Positions 33,903 through 47,723 of a stretch of DNA of 64,000 nucleotides are shown piece after piece. How positions within the stretch are numbered: the stretch's first letter is position 1; each line of letters begins with the position of its first letter. The DNA is from Anthopleura xanthogrammica. Lineage: Eukaryota; Cnidaria; Anthozoa; Actiniaria; Actiniidae. Both the position numbers and the translations under genes were made by a program. A model generated the notes under the pieces. That model saw only the letters and a program-made list of their open reading frames with translations. It was not told the origin of the DNA and searched no databases. Where the stretch lies: contig OZ025208.1 in assembly GCA_964019055.1 (NCBI GenBank), positions 3,422,453 to 3,486,452 of the forward strand, read 5' to 3'.

Positions 33903-36900
33903 ATGAGCAAAAAGTGGGGGTTTCAGCAAACAGGGCACGCCGTCAGCGAAAAACCTGGTTTTGAGAGCCAAAATGGCCATTTTTCAGTTTTTTGGGCTAA
34001 AAAGCTTTTTGTTTGAGCAAAACAGTGTTTTGGACACCGAAAATGTGCTTTCGTCGGCCAAAATGTGCGTTTAGCAGTGAAAACGTCGTGTTTTGAGCAA
34101 GAGAAAATTCTCAGCAAATTTCAAATTTTGTCAGCAAAAAACAGTTTTTTTGACCAAAAAGCACCTTTTCTCAGCCAAAACCCCATTTTTTTTCGCCAAA
34201 ACGTCGTGTTTTTATCTCAAGAGGTATTTTCATGAGCAAAAAGTGGGGGTTTCAGCAAACAGGGCACGCCGTCAGCGAAAAACCTGGTTTTGAGAGCCAA
34301 AATGGCCATTTTTCAGTTTTTTGGGCTAAAAAGCTTTTTGTTTCAGCAAAACAGTGTTTTGGACACCGAAAATGTGCTTTCGTCGGCCAAAATGTGCGTT
34401 TAGCAGTGAAAACGTCGTGTTTTGAGCAAGAGAAAATTCTCAGCAAATTTCAAATTTTGTCAGCAAAAAACATTTTTTTTGACCAAAAAGCACCTTTTCT
34501 CAGCCAAAACCCCATTTTTTTTCGCCAAAACGTCGTGTTTTTATCTCAAGAGGTATTTTCATGAGCAAAAAGTGGGGGTTTCAGCAAACAGGGCACGCCG
34601 TCAGCGAAAAACCTGGTTTTGAGAGCCAAAATGGCCATTTTTCAGTTTTTTGGGCTAAAAAGCTTTTTGTTTCAGCAAAACAGTGTTTTGGACACCGAAA
34701 ATGTGCTTTCGTCGGCCAAAATGTGCGTTTAGCAGTGAAAACGTCGTGTTTTGAGCAAGAGAAAATTCTCAGCAAATTTCAAATTTTGTCAGCAAAAAAC
34801 AGTTTTTTTGACCAAAAAGCACCTTTTCTCAGCCAAAACCCCATTTTTTTTCGCCAAAACGTCGTGTTTTTATCTCAAGAGGTATTTTCATGAGCAAAAA
34901 GTGGGGGTTTCAGCAAACAGGGCACGCCGTCAGCGAAAAACCTGGTTTTGAGAGCCAAAATGGCCATTTTTCAGTTTTTTGGGCTAAAAAGCTTTTTGTT
35001 TCAGCAAAACAGTGTTTTGGACACCGAAAATGTGCTTTCGTCGGCCAAAATGTGCGTTTAGCAGTGAAAACGTCGTGTTTTGAGCAAGAGAAAATTCTCA
35101 GCAAATTTCAAATTTTGTCAGCAAAAAACAGTTTTTTTGACCAAAAAGCACCTTTTCTCAGCCAAAACCCCATTTTTTTTCGCCAAAACGTCGTGTTTTT
35201 ATCTCAAGAGGTATTTTCATGAGCAAAAAGTGGGGGTTTCAGCAAACAGGGCACGCCGTCAGCGAAAAACCTGGTTTTGAGAGCCAAAATGGCCATTTTT
35301 CAGTTTTTTGGGCTAAAAAGCTTTTTGTTTCAGCAAAACAGTGTTTTGGACACCGAAAATGTGCTTTCGTCGGCCAAAATGTGCGTTTAGCAGTGAAAAC
35401 GTCGTGTTTTGAGCAAGAGAAAATTCTCAGCAAATTTCAAATTTTGTCAGCAAAAAACAGTTTTTTTGACCAAAAAGCACCTTTTCTCAGCCAAAACCCC
35501 ATTTTTTTTCGCCAAAACGTCGTGTTTTTATCTCAAGAGGTATTTTCATGAGCAAAAAGTGGGGGTTTCAGCAAACAGGGCACGCCGTCAGCGAAAAACC
35601 TGGTTTTGAGAGCCAAAATGGCCATTTTTCAGTTTTTTGGGCTAAAAAGCTTTTTGTTTCAGCAAAACAGTGTTTTGGACACCGAAAATGTGCTTTCGTC
35701 GGCCAAAATGTGCGTTTAGCAGTGAAAACGTCGTGTTTTGAGCAAGAGAAAATTCTCAGCAAATTTCAAATTTTGTCAGCAAAAAACAGTTTTTTTGACC
35801 AAAAAGCACCTTTTCTCAGCCAAAACCCCATTTTTTTTTCGCCAAAACGTCGTGTTTTTATCTCAAGAGGTATTTTCATGAGCAAAAAGTGGGGGTTTCA
35901 GCAAACAGGGCACGCCGTCAGCGAAAAACCTGGTTTTGAGAGCCAAAATGGCCATTTTTCAGTTTTTTGGGCTAAAAAGCTTTTTGTTTCAGCAAAACAG
36001 TGTTTTGGACACCGAAAATGTGCTTTCGTCGGCCAAAATGTGCGTTTAGCAGTGAAAACGTCGTGTTTTGAGCAAGAGAAAATTCTCAGCAAATTTCAAA
36101 TTTTGTCAGCAAAAAACAGTTTTTTTGACCAAAAAGCACCTTTTCTCAGCCAAAACCCCATTTTTTTTCGCCAAAACGTCGTGTTTTTATCTCAAGAGGT
36201 ATTTTCATGAGCAAAAAGTGGGGGGTTTCAGCAAACAGGGCACGCCGTCAGCGAAAAACCTGGTTTTGAGAGCCAAAATGGCCATTTTTCAGTTTTTTGG
36301 GCTAAAAAGCTTTTTGTTTCAGCAAAACAGTGTTTTGGACACCGAAAATGTGCTTTCGTCGGCCAAAATGTGCGTTTAGCAGTGAAAACGTCGTGTTTTG
36401 AGCAAGAGAAAATTCTCAGCAAATTTCAAATTTTGTCAGCAAAAAACAGTTTTTTTGACCAAAAAGCACCTTTTCTCAGCCAAAACCCCATTTTTTTCGC
36501 CAAAACGTCGTGTTTTTATCTCAAGAGGTATTTTCATGAGCAAAAAGTGGGGGTTTCAGCAAACAGGGCACGCCGTCAGCGAAAAACCTGGTTTTGAGAG
36601 CCAAAATGGCCATTTTTCAGTTTTTTGGGCTAAAAAGCTTTTTGTTTCAGCAAAACAGTGTTTTGGACACCGAAAATGTGCTTTCGTCGGCCAAAATGTG
36701 CGTTTAGCAGTGAAAACGTCGTGTTTTGAGCAAGAGAAAATTCTCAGCAAATTTCAAATTTTGTCAGCAAAAAACAGTTTTTTTGACCAAAAAGCACCTT
36801 TTCTCAGCCAAAACCCCATTTTTTTTCGCCAAAACGTCGTGTTTTTATCTCAAGAGGTATTTTCATGAGCAAAAAGTGGGGGTTTCAGCAAACAGGGCAC

Positions 36901-39168
36901 GCCGTCAGCGAAAAACCTGGTTTTGAGAGCCAAAATGGCCATTTTTCAGTTTTTTGGGCTAAAAAGCTTTTTGTTTCAGCAAAACAGTGTTTTGGACACC
37001 GAAAATGTGCTTTCGTCGGCCAAAATGTGCGTTTAGCAGTGAAAACGTCGTGTTTTGAGCAAAAGAAAATTCTCAGCAAATTTCAAATTTTGTCAGCAAA
37101 AAACAGTTTTTTTGACCAAAAAGCACCTTTTCTCAGCCAAAACCCCATTTTTTTTCGCCAAAACGTCGTGTTTTTATCACAAGAGGTATTTTCATGAGCA
37201 AAAAGTGGGGGTTTCAGCAAACAGGGCACGCCGTCAGCGAAAAACCTGGTTTTGAGAGCCAAAATGGCCATTTTTCAGTTTTTTGGGCTAAAAAGCTTTT
37301 TGTTTCAGCAAAACAGTGTTTTGGACACCGAAAATGTGCTTTCGTCGGCCAAAATGTGCGTTTAGCAGTGAAAACGTCGTGTTTTGAGCAAGAGAAAATT
37401 CTCAGCAAATTTCAAATTTTGTCAGCAAAAAACAGTTTTTTTGACCAAAAAGCACCTTTTCTCAGCCAAAACCCCATTTTTTTTTCGCCAAAACGTCGTG
37501 TTTTTATCTCAAGAGGTATTTTCATGAGCAAAAAGTGGGGGTTTCAGCAAACAGGGCACGCCGTCAGCGAAAAACCTGGTTTTGAGAGCCAAAATGGCCA
37601 TTTTTCAGTTTTTTGGGCTAAAAAGCTTTTTGTTTCAGCAAAACAGTGTTTTGGACACCGAAAATGTGCTTTCGTCGGCCAAAATGTGCGTTTAGCAGTG
37701 AAAACGTCGTGTTTTGAGCAAGAGAAAATTCTCAGCAAATTTCAAATTTTGTCAGCAAAAAACAGTTTTTTTGACCAAAAAGCACCTTTTCTCAGCCAAA
37801 ACCCCATTTTTTTTTCGCCAAAACGTCGTGTTTTTATCTCAAGAGGTATTTTCATGAGCAAAAAGTGGGGGTTTCAGCAAACAGGGCACGCCGTCAGCGA
37901 AAAACCTGGTTTTGAGAGCCAAAATGGCCATTTTTCAGTTTTTTGGGCTAAAAAGCTTTTTGTTTCAGCAAAACAGTGTTTTGGACACCGAAAATGTGCT
38001 TTCGTCGGCCAAAATGTGCGTTTAGCAGTGAAAACGTCGTGTTTTGAGCAAGAGAAAATTCTCAGCAAATTTCAAATTTTGTCAGCAAAAAACAGTTTTT
38101 TTGACCAAAAAGCACCTTTTCTCAGCCAAAACCCCATTTTTTTTCGCCAAAACGTCGTGTTTTTATCTCAAGAGGTATTTTCATGAGCAAAAAGTGGGGG
38201 TTTCAGCAAACAGGGCACGCCGTCAGCGAAAAACCTGGTTTTGAGAGCCAAAATGGCCATTTTTCAGTTTTTTGGGCTAAAAAGCTTTTTGTTTCAGCAA
38301 AACAGTGTTTTGGACACCGAAAATGTGCTTTCGTCGGCCAAAATGTGCGTTTAGCAGTGAAAACGTCGTGTTTTGAGCAAGAGAAAATTCTCAGCAAATT
38401 TCAAATTTTGTCAGCAAAAAACAGTTTTTTTGACCAAAAAGCACCTTTTCTCAGCCAAAACCCCATTTTTTTCGCCAAAACGTCGTGTTTTTATCTCAAG
38501 AGGTATTTTCATGAGCAAAAAGTGGGGGTTTCAGCAAACAGGGCACGCCGTCAGCGAAAAACCTGGTTTTGAGAGCCAAAATGGCCATTTTTCAGTTTTT
38601 TGGGCTAAAAAGCTTTTTGTTTCAGCAAAACAGTGTTTTGGACACCGAAAATGTGCTTTCGTCGGCCAAAATGTGCGTTTAGCAGTGAAAACGTCGTGTT
38701 TTGAGCAAGAGAAAATTCTCAGCAAATTTCAAATTTTGTCAGCAAAAAACAGTTTTTTTGACCAAAAAGCACCTTTTCTCAGCCAAAACCCCATTTTTTT
38801 TCGCCAAAACGTCGTGTTTTTATCTCAAGAGGTATTTTCATGAGCAAAAAGTGGGGGTTTCAGCAAACAGGGCACGCCGTCAGCGAAAAACCTGGTTTTG
38901 AGAGCCAAAATGGCCATTTTTCAGTTTTTTGGGCTAAAAAGCTTTTTGTTTCAGCAAAACAGTGTTTTGGACACCGAAAATGTGCTTTCGTCGGCCAAAA
39001 TGTGCGTTTAGCAGTGAAAACGTCGTGTTTTGAGCAAGAGAAAATTCTCAGCAAATTTCAAATTTTGTCAGCAAAAAACAGTTTTTTTGACCAAAAAGCA
39101 CCTTTTCTCAGCCAAAACCCCATTTTTTTTCGCCAAAACGTCGTGTTTTTATCTCAAGAGGTATTTTC
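33903..39168. repeat. Satellite block, CAAGAG subfamily, 16 units
   Basis: From here rightwards nearly all units carry CAAGAG; unit 36865 is the local exception. Units 34561-35219 look identical. Length changes sit in homopolymers: T9 runs at the ends of units 35548, 37194 and 37524 (330 bp), a T7 run in 38183 (328 bp), and an extra G plus a T7 run in 36207. Unit 33903 has GTTTGAGC. Unit 34232 has the CATTTTTTTT change also seen in 14712. Confidence 0.93.
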
Positions 39169-42129
39169 ATGAGCAAAAAGTGGGGCTTTCAGCAAACAGG
39201 GCACGCCGTCAGCGAAAAACCTGGTTTTGAGAGCCAAAATGGCCATTTTTCAGTTTTTTGGGCTAAAAAGCTTTTTGTTTCAGCAAAACAGTGTTTTGGA
39301 CACCGAAAATGTGCTTTCGTCGGCCAAAATGTGCGTTTAGCAGTGAAAACGTCGTGTTTTGAGCAAGAGAAAATTCTCAGCAAATTTCAAATTTTGTCAG
39401 CAAAAAACAGTTTTTTTGACCAAAAAGCACCTTTTCTCAGCCAAAACCCCATTTTTTTTCGCCAAAACGTCGTGTTTTTATCTCAAGAGGTATTTTCATG
39501 AGCAAAAAGTGGGGGTTTCAGCAAACAGGGCACGCCGTCAGCGAAAAACCTGGTTTTGAGAGCCAAAATGGCCATTTTTCAGTTTTTTGGGCTAAAAAGC
39601 TTTTTGTTTCAGCAAAACAGTGTTTTGGACACCGAAAATGTGCTTTCGTCGGCCAAAATGTGCGTTTAGCAGTGAAAACGTCGTGTTTTGAGCAAGAGAA
39701 AATTCTCAGCAAATTTCAAATTTTGTCAGCAAAAAACAGTTTTTTTGACCAAAAAGCACCTTTTCTCAGCCAAAACCCCATTTTTTTTCGCCAAAACGTC
39801 GTGTTTTTATCTCAAGAGGTATTTTCATGAGCAAAAAGTGGGGGTTTCAGCAAACAGGGCACGCCGTCAGCGAAAAACCTGGTTTTGAGAGCCAAAATGG
39901 CCATTTTTCAGTTTTTTGGGCTAAAAAGCTTTTTGTTTCAGCAAAACAGTGTTTTGGACACCGAAAATGTGCTTTCGTCGGCCAAAATGTGCGTTTAGCA
40001 GTGAAAACGTCGTGTTTTGAGCAAGAGAAAATTCTCAGCAAATTTCAAATTTTGTCAGCAAAAAACAGTTTTTTTGACCAAAAAGCACCTTTTCTCAGCC
40101 AAAACCCCATTTTTTTTCGCCAAAACGTCGTGTTTTTATCTCAAGAGGTATTTTCATGAGCAAAAAGTGGGGGTTTCAGCAAACAGGGCACGCCGTCAGC
40201 GAAAAACCTGGTTTTGAGAGCCAAAATGGCCATTTTTCAGTTTTTTGGGCTAAAAAGCTTTTTGTTTCAGCAAAACAGTGTTTTGGACACCGAAAATGTG
40301 CTTTCGTCGGCCAAAATGTGCGTTTAGCAGTGAAAACGTCGTGTTTTGAGCAAGAGAAAATTCTCAGCAAATTTCAAATTTTGTCAGCAAAAAACAGTTT
40401 TTTTGACCAAAAAGCACCTTTTCTCAGCCAAAACCCCATTTTTTTTCGCCAAAACGTCGTGTTTTTATCTCAAGAGGTATTTTCATGAGCAAAAAGTGGG
40501 GCTTTCAGCAAACAGGGCACGCCGTCAGCGAAAAACCTGGTTTTGAGAGCCAAAATGGCCATTTTTCAGTTTTTTGGGCTAAAAAGCTTTTTGTTTCAGC
40601 AAAACAGTGTTTTGGACACCGAAAATGTGCTTTCGTCGGCCAAAATGTGCGTTTAGCAGTGAAAACGTCGTGTTTTGAGCAAGAGAAAATTCTCAGCAAA
40701 TTTCAAATTTTGTCAGCAAAAAACAGTTTTTTTGACCAAAAAGCACCTTTTCTCAGCCAAAACCCAATTTTTTTTCGCCAAAACGTCGTGTTTTTATCTC
40801 AAGAGGTATTTTCATGAGCAAAAAGTGGGGGTTTCAGCAAACAGGGCACGCCGTCAGCGAAAAACCTGGTTTTGAGAGCCGAAATGGCCATTTTTCAGTT
40901 TTTTGGGCTAAAAAGCTTTTTGTTTCAGCAAAACAGTGTTTTGGACACCGAAAATGTGCTTTCGTCGGCCAAAATGTGCGTTTAGCAGTGAAAACGTCGT
41001 GTTTTGAGCAAGAGAAAATTCTCAGCAAATTTCAAATTTTGTCAGCAAAAAACAGTTTTTTTGACCAAAAAGCACCTTTTCTCAGCCAAAACCCCATTTT
41101 TTTTCGCCAAAACGTCGTGTTTTTATCTCAAGAGGTATTTTCATGAGCAAAAAGTGGGGGTTTCAGCAAACAGGGCACGCCGTCAGCGAAAAACCTGGTT
41201 TTGAGAGCCAAAATGGCCATTTTTCAGTTTTTTGGGCTAAAAAGCTTTTTGTTTCAGCAAAACAGTGTTTTGGACACCGAAAATGTGCTTTCGTCGGCCA
41301 AAATGTGCGTTTAGCAGTGAAAACGTCGTGTTTTGAGCAAGAGAAAATTCTCAGCAAATTTCAAATTTTGTCAGCAAAAAACAGTTTTTTTGACCAAAAA
41401 GCACCTTTTCTCAGCCAAAACCCCATTTTTTTTCGCCAAAACGTCGTGTTTTTATCTCAAGAGGTATTTTCATGAGCAAAAAGTGGGGGTTTCAGCAAAC
41501 AGGGCACGCCGTCAGCGAAAAACCTGGTTTTGAGAGCCAAAATGGCCATTTTTCAGTTTTTTGGGCTAAAAAGCTTTTTGTTTCAGCAAAACAGTGTTTT
41601 GGACACCGAAAATGTGCTTTCGTCGGCCAAAATGTGCGTTTAGCAGTGAAAACGTCGTGTTTTGAGCAAGAGAAAATTCTCAGCAAATTTCAAATTTTGT
41701 CAGCAAAAAACAGTTTTTTTGACCAAAAAGCACCTTTTCTCAGCCAAAACCCCATTTTTTTTCGCCAAAACGTCGTGTTTTTATCTCAAGAGGTATTTTC
41801 ATGAGCAAAAAGTGGGGCTTTCAGCAAACAGGGCACGCCGTCAGCGAAAAACCTGGTTTTGAGAGCCAAAATGGCCATTTTTCAGTTTTTTGGGCTAAAA
41901 AGCTTTTTGTTTCAGCAAAACAGTGTTTTGGACACCGAAAATGTGCTTTCGTCGGCCAAAATGTGCGTTTAGCAGTGAAAACGTCGTGTTTTGAGCAAGA
42001 GAAAATTCTCAGCAAATTTCAAATTTTGTCAGCAAAAAACAGTTTTTTTGACCAAAAAGCACCTTTTCTCAGCCAAAACCCCATTTTTTTTCGCCAAAAC
42101 GTCGTGTTTTTATCTCAAGAGGTATTTTC
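39169..42129. repeat. Tetrameric higher-order repeat, 1316-bp period
   Basis: Units 39169, 40485 and 41801 carry GTGGGGCTTTC in place of GTGGGGGTTTC and are spaced exactly 1316 bp (four units) apart, with unmarked units between. This gives two full four-unit periods and the start of a third. Unit 40485 also ends AACCCAATTTT, and unit 40814 has GAGCCGAAATGG; both are private. Confidence 0.85.
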
Positions 42130-44432
42130 ATGAGCAAAAAGTGGGGGTTTCAGCAAACAGGGCACGCCGTCAGCGAAAAACCTGGTTTTGAGAGCCAAAA
42201 TGGCCATTTTTCAGTTTTTTGGGCTAAAAAGCTTTTTGTTTCAGCAAAACAGTGTTTTGGACACCGAAAATGTGCTTTCGTCGGCCAAAATGTGCGTTTA
42301 GCAGTGAAAACGTCGTGTTTTGAGCAAGAGAAAATTCTCAGCAAATTTCAAATTTTGTCAGCAAAAAACAGTTTTTTTGACCAAAAAGCACCTTTTCTCA
42401 GCCAAAACCCCATTTTTTTTCGCCAAAACGTCGTGTTTTTATCTCAAGAGGTATTTTCATGAGCAAAAAGTGGGGGTTTCAGCAAACAGGGCACGCCGTC
42501 AGCGAAAAACCTGGTTTTGAGAGCCAAAATGGCCATTTTTCAGTTTTTTGGGCTAAAAAGCTTTTTGTTTCAGCAAAACAGTGTTTTGGACACCGAAAAT
42601 GTGCTTTCGTCGGCCAAAATGTGCGTTTAGCAGTGAAAACGTCGTGTTTTGAGCAAGAGAAAATTCTCAGCAAATTTCAAATTTTGTCAGCAAAAAACAG
42701 TTTTTTTGACCAAAAAGCACCTTTTCTCAGCCAAAACCCCATTTTTTTTCGCCAAAACGTCGTGTTTTTATCTCAAGAGGTATTTTCATGAGCAAAAAGT
42801 GGGGGTTTCAGCAAACAGGGCACGCCGTCAGCGAAAAACCTGGTTTTGAGAGCCAAAATGGCCATTTTTCAGTTTTTTGGGCTAAAAAGCTTTTTGTTTC
42901 AGCAAAACAGTGTTTTGGACACCGAAAATGTGCTTTCGTCGGCCAAAATGTGCGTTTAGCAGTGAAAACGTCGTGTTTTGAGCAAGAGAAAATTCTCAGC
43001 AAATTTCAAATTTTGTCAGCAAAAAACAGTTTTTTTGACCAAAAAGCACCTTTTCTCAGCCAAAACCCCATTTTTTTTCGCCAAAACGTCGTGTTTTTAT
43101 CTCAAGAGGTATTTTCATGAGCAAAAAGTGGGGGTTTCAGCAAACAGGGCACGCCGTCAGCGAAAAACCTGGTTTTGAGAGCCAAAATGGCCATTTTTCA
43201 GTTTTTTGGGCTAAAAAGCTTTTTGTTTCAGCAAAACAGTGTTTTGGACACCGAAAATGTGCTTTCGTCGGCCAAAATGTGCGTTTAGCAGTGAAAACGT
43301 CGTGTTTTGAGCAAGAGAAAATTCTCAGCAAATTTCAAATTTTGTCAGCAAAAAACAGTTTTTTTGACCAAAAAGCACCTTTTCTCAGCCAAAACCCCAT
43401 TTTTTTTCGCCAAAACGTCGTGTTTTTATCTCAAGAGGTATTTTCATGAGCAAAAAGTGGGGGTTTCAGCAAACAGGGCACGCCGTCAGCGAAAAACCTG
43501 GTTTTGAGAGCCAAAATGGCCATTTTTCAGTTTTTTGGGCTAAAAAGCTTTTTGTTTCAGCAAAACAGTGTTTTGGACACCGAAAATGTGCTTTCGTCGG
43601 CCAAAATGTGCGTTTAGCAGTGAAAACGTCGTGTTTTGAGCAAGAGAAAATTCTCAGCAAATTTCAAATTTTGTCAGCAAAAAACAGTTTTTTTGACCAA
43701 AAAGCACCTTTTCTCAGCCAAAACCCCATTTTTTTTCGCCAAAACGTCGTGTTTTTATCTCAAGAGGTATTTTCATGAGCAAAAAGTGGGGGTTTCAGCA
43801 AACAGGGCACGCCGTCAGCGAAAAACCTGGTTTTGAGAGCCAAAATGGCCATTTTTCAGTTTTTTGGGCTAAAAAGCTTTTTGTTTCAGCAAAACAGTGT
43901 TTTGGACACCGAAAATGTGCTTTCGTCGGCCAAAATGTGCGTTTAGCAGTGAAAACGTCGTGTTTTGAGCAAGAGAAAATTCTCAGCAAATTTCAAATTT
44001 TGTCAGCAAAAAACAGTTTTTTTGACCAAAAAGCACCTTTTCTCAGCCAAAACCCCATTTTTTTTCGCCAAAACGTCGTGTTTTTATCTCAAGAGGTATT
44101 TTCATGAGCAAAAAGTGGGGGTTTCAGCAAACAGGGCACGCCGTCAGCGAAAAACCTGGTTTTGAGAGCCAAAATGGCCATTTTTCAGTTTTTTGGGCTA
44201 AAAAGCTTTTTGTTTCAGCAAAACAGTGTTTTGGACACCGAAAATGTGCTTTCGTCGGCCAAAATGTGCGTTTAGCAGTGAAAACGTCGTGTTTTGAGCA
44301 AGAGAAAATTCTCAGCAAATTTCAAATTTTGTCAGCAAAAAACAGTTTTTTTGACCAAAAAGCACCTTTTCTCAGCCAAAACCCCATTTTTTTTCGCCAA
44401 AACGTCGTGTTTTTATCACAAGAGGTATTTTC
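42130..44432. repeat. Run of indistinguishable units
   Basis: Seven consecutive 329-bp CAAGAG units. The first six show no difference on reading; the seventh (44104) differs by TATCACAAG near 44416. This is among the most uniform stretches of the window and indicates recent expansion or very efficient homogenisation. It could also reflect assembly polishing. Confidence 0.88.
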
Positions 44433-47400
44433 ATGAGCAAAAAGTGGGGGTTTCAGCAAACAGGGCACGCCGTCAGCGAAAAACCTGGTTTTGAGAGCCA
44501 AAATGGCCATTTTTCAGTTTTTTGGGCTAAAAAGCTTTTTGTTTCAGCAAAACAGTGTTTTGGACACCGAAAATGTGCTTTCGTCGGCCAAAATGTGCGT
44601 TTAGCAGTGAAAACGTCGTGTTTTGAGCAAGAGAAAATTCTCAGCAAATTTCAAATTTTGTCAGCAAAAAACAGTTTTTTTGACCAAAAAGCACCTTTTC
44701 TCAGCCAAAACCCCATTTTTTTTCGCCAAAACGTCGTGTTTTTATCTCAAGAGGTATTTTCATGAGCAAAAAGTGGGGGTTTCAGCAAACAGGGCACGCC
44801 GTCAGCGAAAAACCTGGTTTTGAGAGCCAAAATGGCCATTTTTCAGTTTTTTGGGCTAAAAAGCTTTTTGTTTCAGCAAAACAGTGTTTTGGACACCGAA
44901 AATGTGCTTTCGTCGGCCAAAATGTGCGTTTAGCAGTGAAAACGTCGTGTTTTGAGCAAGAGAAAATTCTCAGCAAATTTCAAATTTTGTCAGCAAAAAA
45001 CAGTTTTTTTGACCAAAAAGCACCTTTTCTCAGCCAAAACCCCATTTTTTTTCGCCAAAACGTCGTGTTTTTATCACAAGAGGTATTTTCATGAGCAAAA
45101 AGTGGGGGTTTCAGCAAACAGGGCACGCCGTCAGCGAAAAACCTGGTTTTGAGAGCCAAAATGGCCATTTTTCAGTTTTTTGGGCTAAAAAGCTTTTTGT
45201 TTCAGCAAAACAGTGTTTTGGACACCGAAAATGTGCTTTCGTCGGCCAAAATGTGCGTTTAGCAGTGAAAACGTCGTGTTTTGAGCAAGAGAAAATTCTC
45301 AGCAAATTTCAAATTTTGTCAGCAAAAAAAAGTTTTTTTGACCAAAAAGCACCTTTTCTCAGCCAAAACCCCATTTTTTTTCGCCAAAACGTCGTGTTTT
45401 TATCTCAAGAGGTATTTTCATGAGCAAAAAGTGGGGGTTTCAGCAAACAGGGCACGCCGTCAGCGAAAAACCTGGTTTTGAGAGCCAAAATGGCCATTTT
45501 TCAGTTTTTTGGGCTAAAAAGCTTTTTGTTTCAGCAAAACAGTGTTTTGGACACCGAAAATGTGCTTTCGTCGGCCAAAATGTGCGTTTAGCAGTGAAAA
45601 CGTCGTGTTTTGAGCAAGAGAAAATTCTCAGCAAATTTCAAATTTTGTCAGCAAAAAACAGTTTTTTTGACCAAAAAGCACCTTTTCTCAGCCAAAACCC
45701 CATTTTTTTTCGCCAAAACGTCGTGTTTTTATCACAAGAGGTATTTTCATGAGCAAAAAGTGGGGGTTTCAGCAAACAGGGCACGCCGTCAGCCAAAAAC
45801 CTGGTTTTGAGAGCCAAAATGGCCATTTTTCAGTTTTTTGGGCTAAAAAGCTTTTTGTTTCAGCAAAACAGTGTTTTGGACACCGAAAATGTGCTTTCGT
45901 CGGCCAAAATGTGCGTTTAGCAGTGAAAACGTCGTGTTTTGAGCAAGAGAAAATTCTCAGCAAATTTCAAATTTTGTCAGCAAAAAAAAGTTTTTTTGAC
46001 CAAAAAGCACCTTTTCTCAGCCAAAACCCCATTTTTTTTCGCCAAAACGTCGTGTTTTTATCTCAAGAGGTATTTTCATGAGCAAAAAGTGGGGGTTTCA
46101 GCAAACAGGGCACGCCGTCAGCGAAAAACCTGGTTTTGAGAGCCAAAATGGCCATTTTTCAGTTTTTTGGGCTAAAAAGCTTTTTGTTTCAGCAAAACAG
46201 TGTTTTGGACACCGAAAATGTGCTTTCGTCGGCCAAAATGTGCGTTTAGCAGTGAAAACGTCGTGTTTTGAGCAAGAGAAAATTCTCAGCAAATTTCAAA
46301 TTTTGTCAGCAAAAAACAGTTTTTTTGACCAAAAAGCACCTTTTCTCAGCCAAAACCCCATTTTTTTTCGCCAAAACGTCGTGTTTTTATCACAAGAGGT
46401 ATTTTCATGAGCAAAAAGTGGGGGTTTCAGCAAACAGGGCACGCCGTCAGCCAAAAACCTGGTTTTGAGAGCCAAAATGGCCATTTTTCAGTTTTTTGGG
46501 CTAAAAAGCTTTTTGTTTCAGCAAAACAGTGTTTTGGACACCGAAAATGTGCTTTCGTCGGCCAAAATGTGCGTTTAGCAGTGAAAACGTCGTGTTTTGA
46601 GCAAGAGAAAATTCTCAGCAAATTTCAAATTTTGTCAGCAAAAAAAAGTTTTTTTGACCAAAAAGCACCTTTTCTCAGCCAAAACCCCATTTTTTTTCGC
46701 CAAAACGTCGTGTTTTTATCTCAAGAGGTATTTTCATGAGCAAAAAGTGGGGGTTTCAGCAAACAGGGCACGCCGTCAGCGAAAAACCTGGTTTTGAGAG
46801 CCAAAATGGCCATTTTTCAGTTTTTTGGGCTAAAAAGCTTTTTGTTTCAGCAAAACAGTGTTTTGGACACCGAAAATGTGCTTTCGTCGGCCAAAATGTG
46901 CGTTTAGCAGTGAAAACGTCGTGTTTTGAGCAAGAGAAAATTCTCAGCAAATTTCAAATTTTGTCAGCAAAAAACAGTTTTTTTGACCAAAAAGCACCTT
47001 TTCTCAGCCAAAACCCCATTTTTTTTCGCCAAAACGTCGTGTTTTTATCTCAAGAGGTATTTTCATGAGCAAAAAGTGGGGGTTTCAGCAAACAGGGCAC
47101 GCCGTCAGCGAAAAACCTGGTTTTGAGAGCCAATATGGCCATTTTTCAGTTTTTTGGGCTAAAAAGCTTTTTGTTTCAGCAAAACAGTGTTTTGGACACC
47201 GAAAATGTGCTTTCGTCGGCCAAAATGTGCGTTTAGCAGTGAAAACGTCGTGTTTTGAGCAAGAGAAAATTCTCAGCAAATTTCAAATTTTGTCAGCAAA
47301 AAACAGTTTTTTTGACCAAAAAGCACCTTTTCTCAGCCAAAACCCCATTTTTTTTCGCCAAAACGTCGTGTTTTTATCACAAGAGGTATTTGCATGAGCA

Positions 47401-47723
47401 AAAAGTGGGGGTTTCAGCAAACAGGGCACGCCGTCAGCCAAAAACCTGGTTTTGAGAGCCAAAATGGCCATTTTTCAGTTTTTTGGGCTAAAAAGCTTTT
47501 TGTTTCAGCAAAACAGTGTTTTGGACACCGAAAATGTGCTTTCGTCGGCCAAAATGTGCGTTTAGCAGTGAAAACGTCGTGTTTTGAGCAAGAGAAAATT
47601 CTCAGCAAATTTCAAATTTTGTCAGCAAAAAAACAGTTTTTTTGACCAAAAAGCACCTTTTCTCAGCCAAAACCCCATTTTTTTTCGCCAAAACGTCGTG
47701 TTTTTATCTCAAGAGGTATTTTC
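44433..47723. repeat. Dimeric higher-order repeat, 658-bp period
   Basis: Units 45091, 45749 and 46407 share GCAAAAAAAAGTTT in place of GCAAAAAACAGTTT. The alternating units 44104, 44762, 45420 and 46078 share TATCACAAG in place of TATCTCAAG. The period is exactly 658 bp. Within it, 45749 and 46407 also share GCCAAAAACC, which the first copy lacks. Unit 47065 adds CAATATGG and TTTGCATG. Unit 47394 is 330 bp through an extra A near 47628-47634. Confidence 0.88.
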
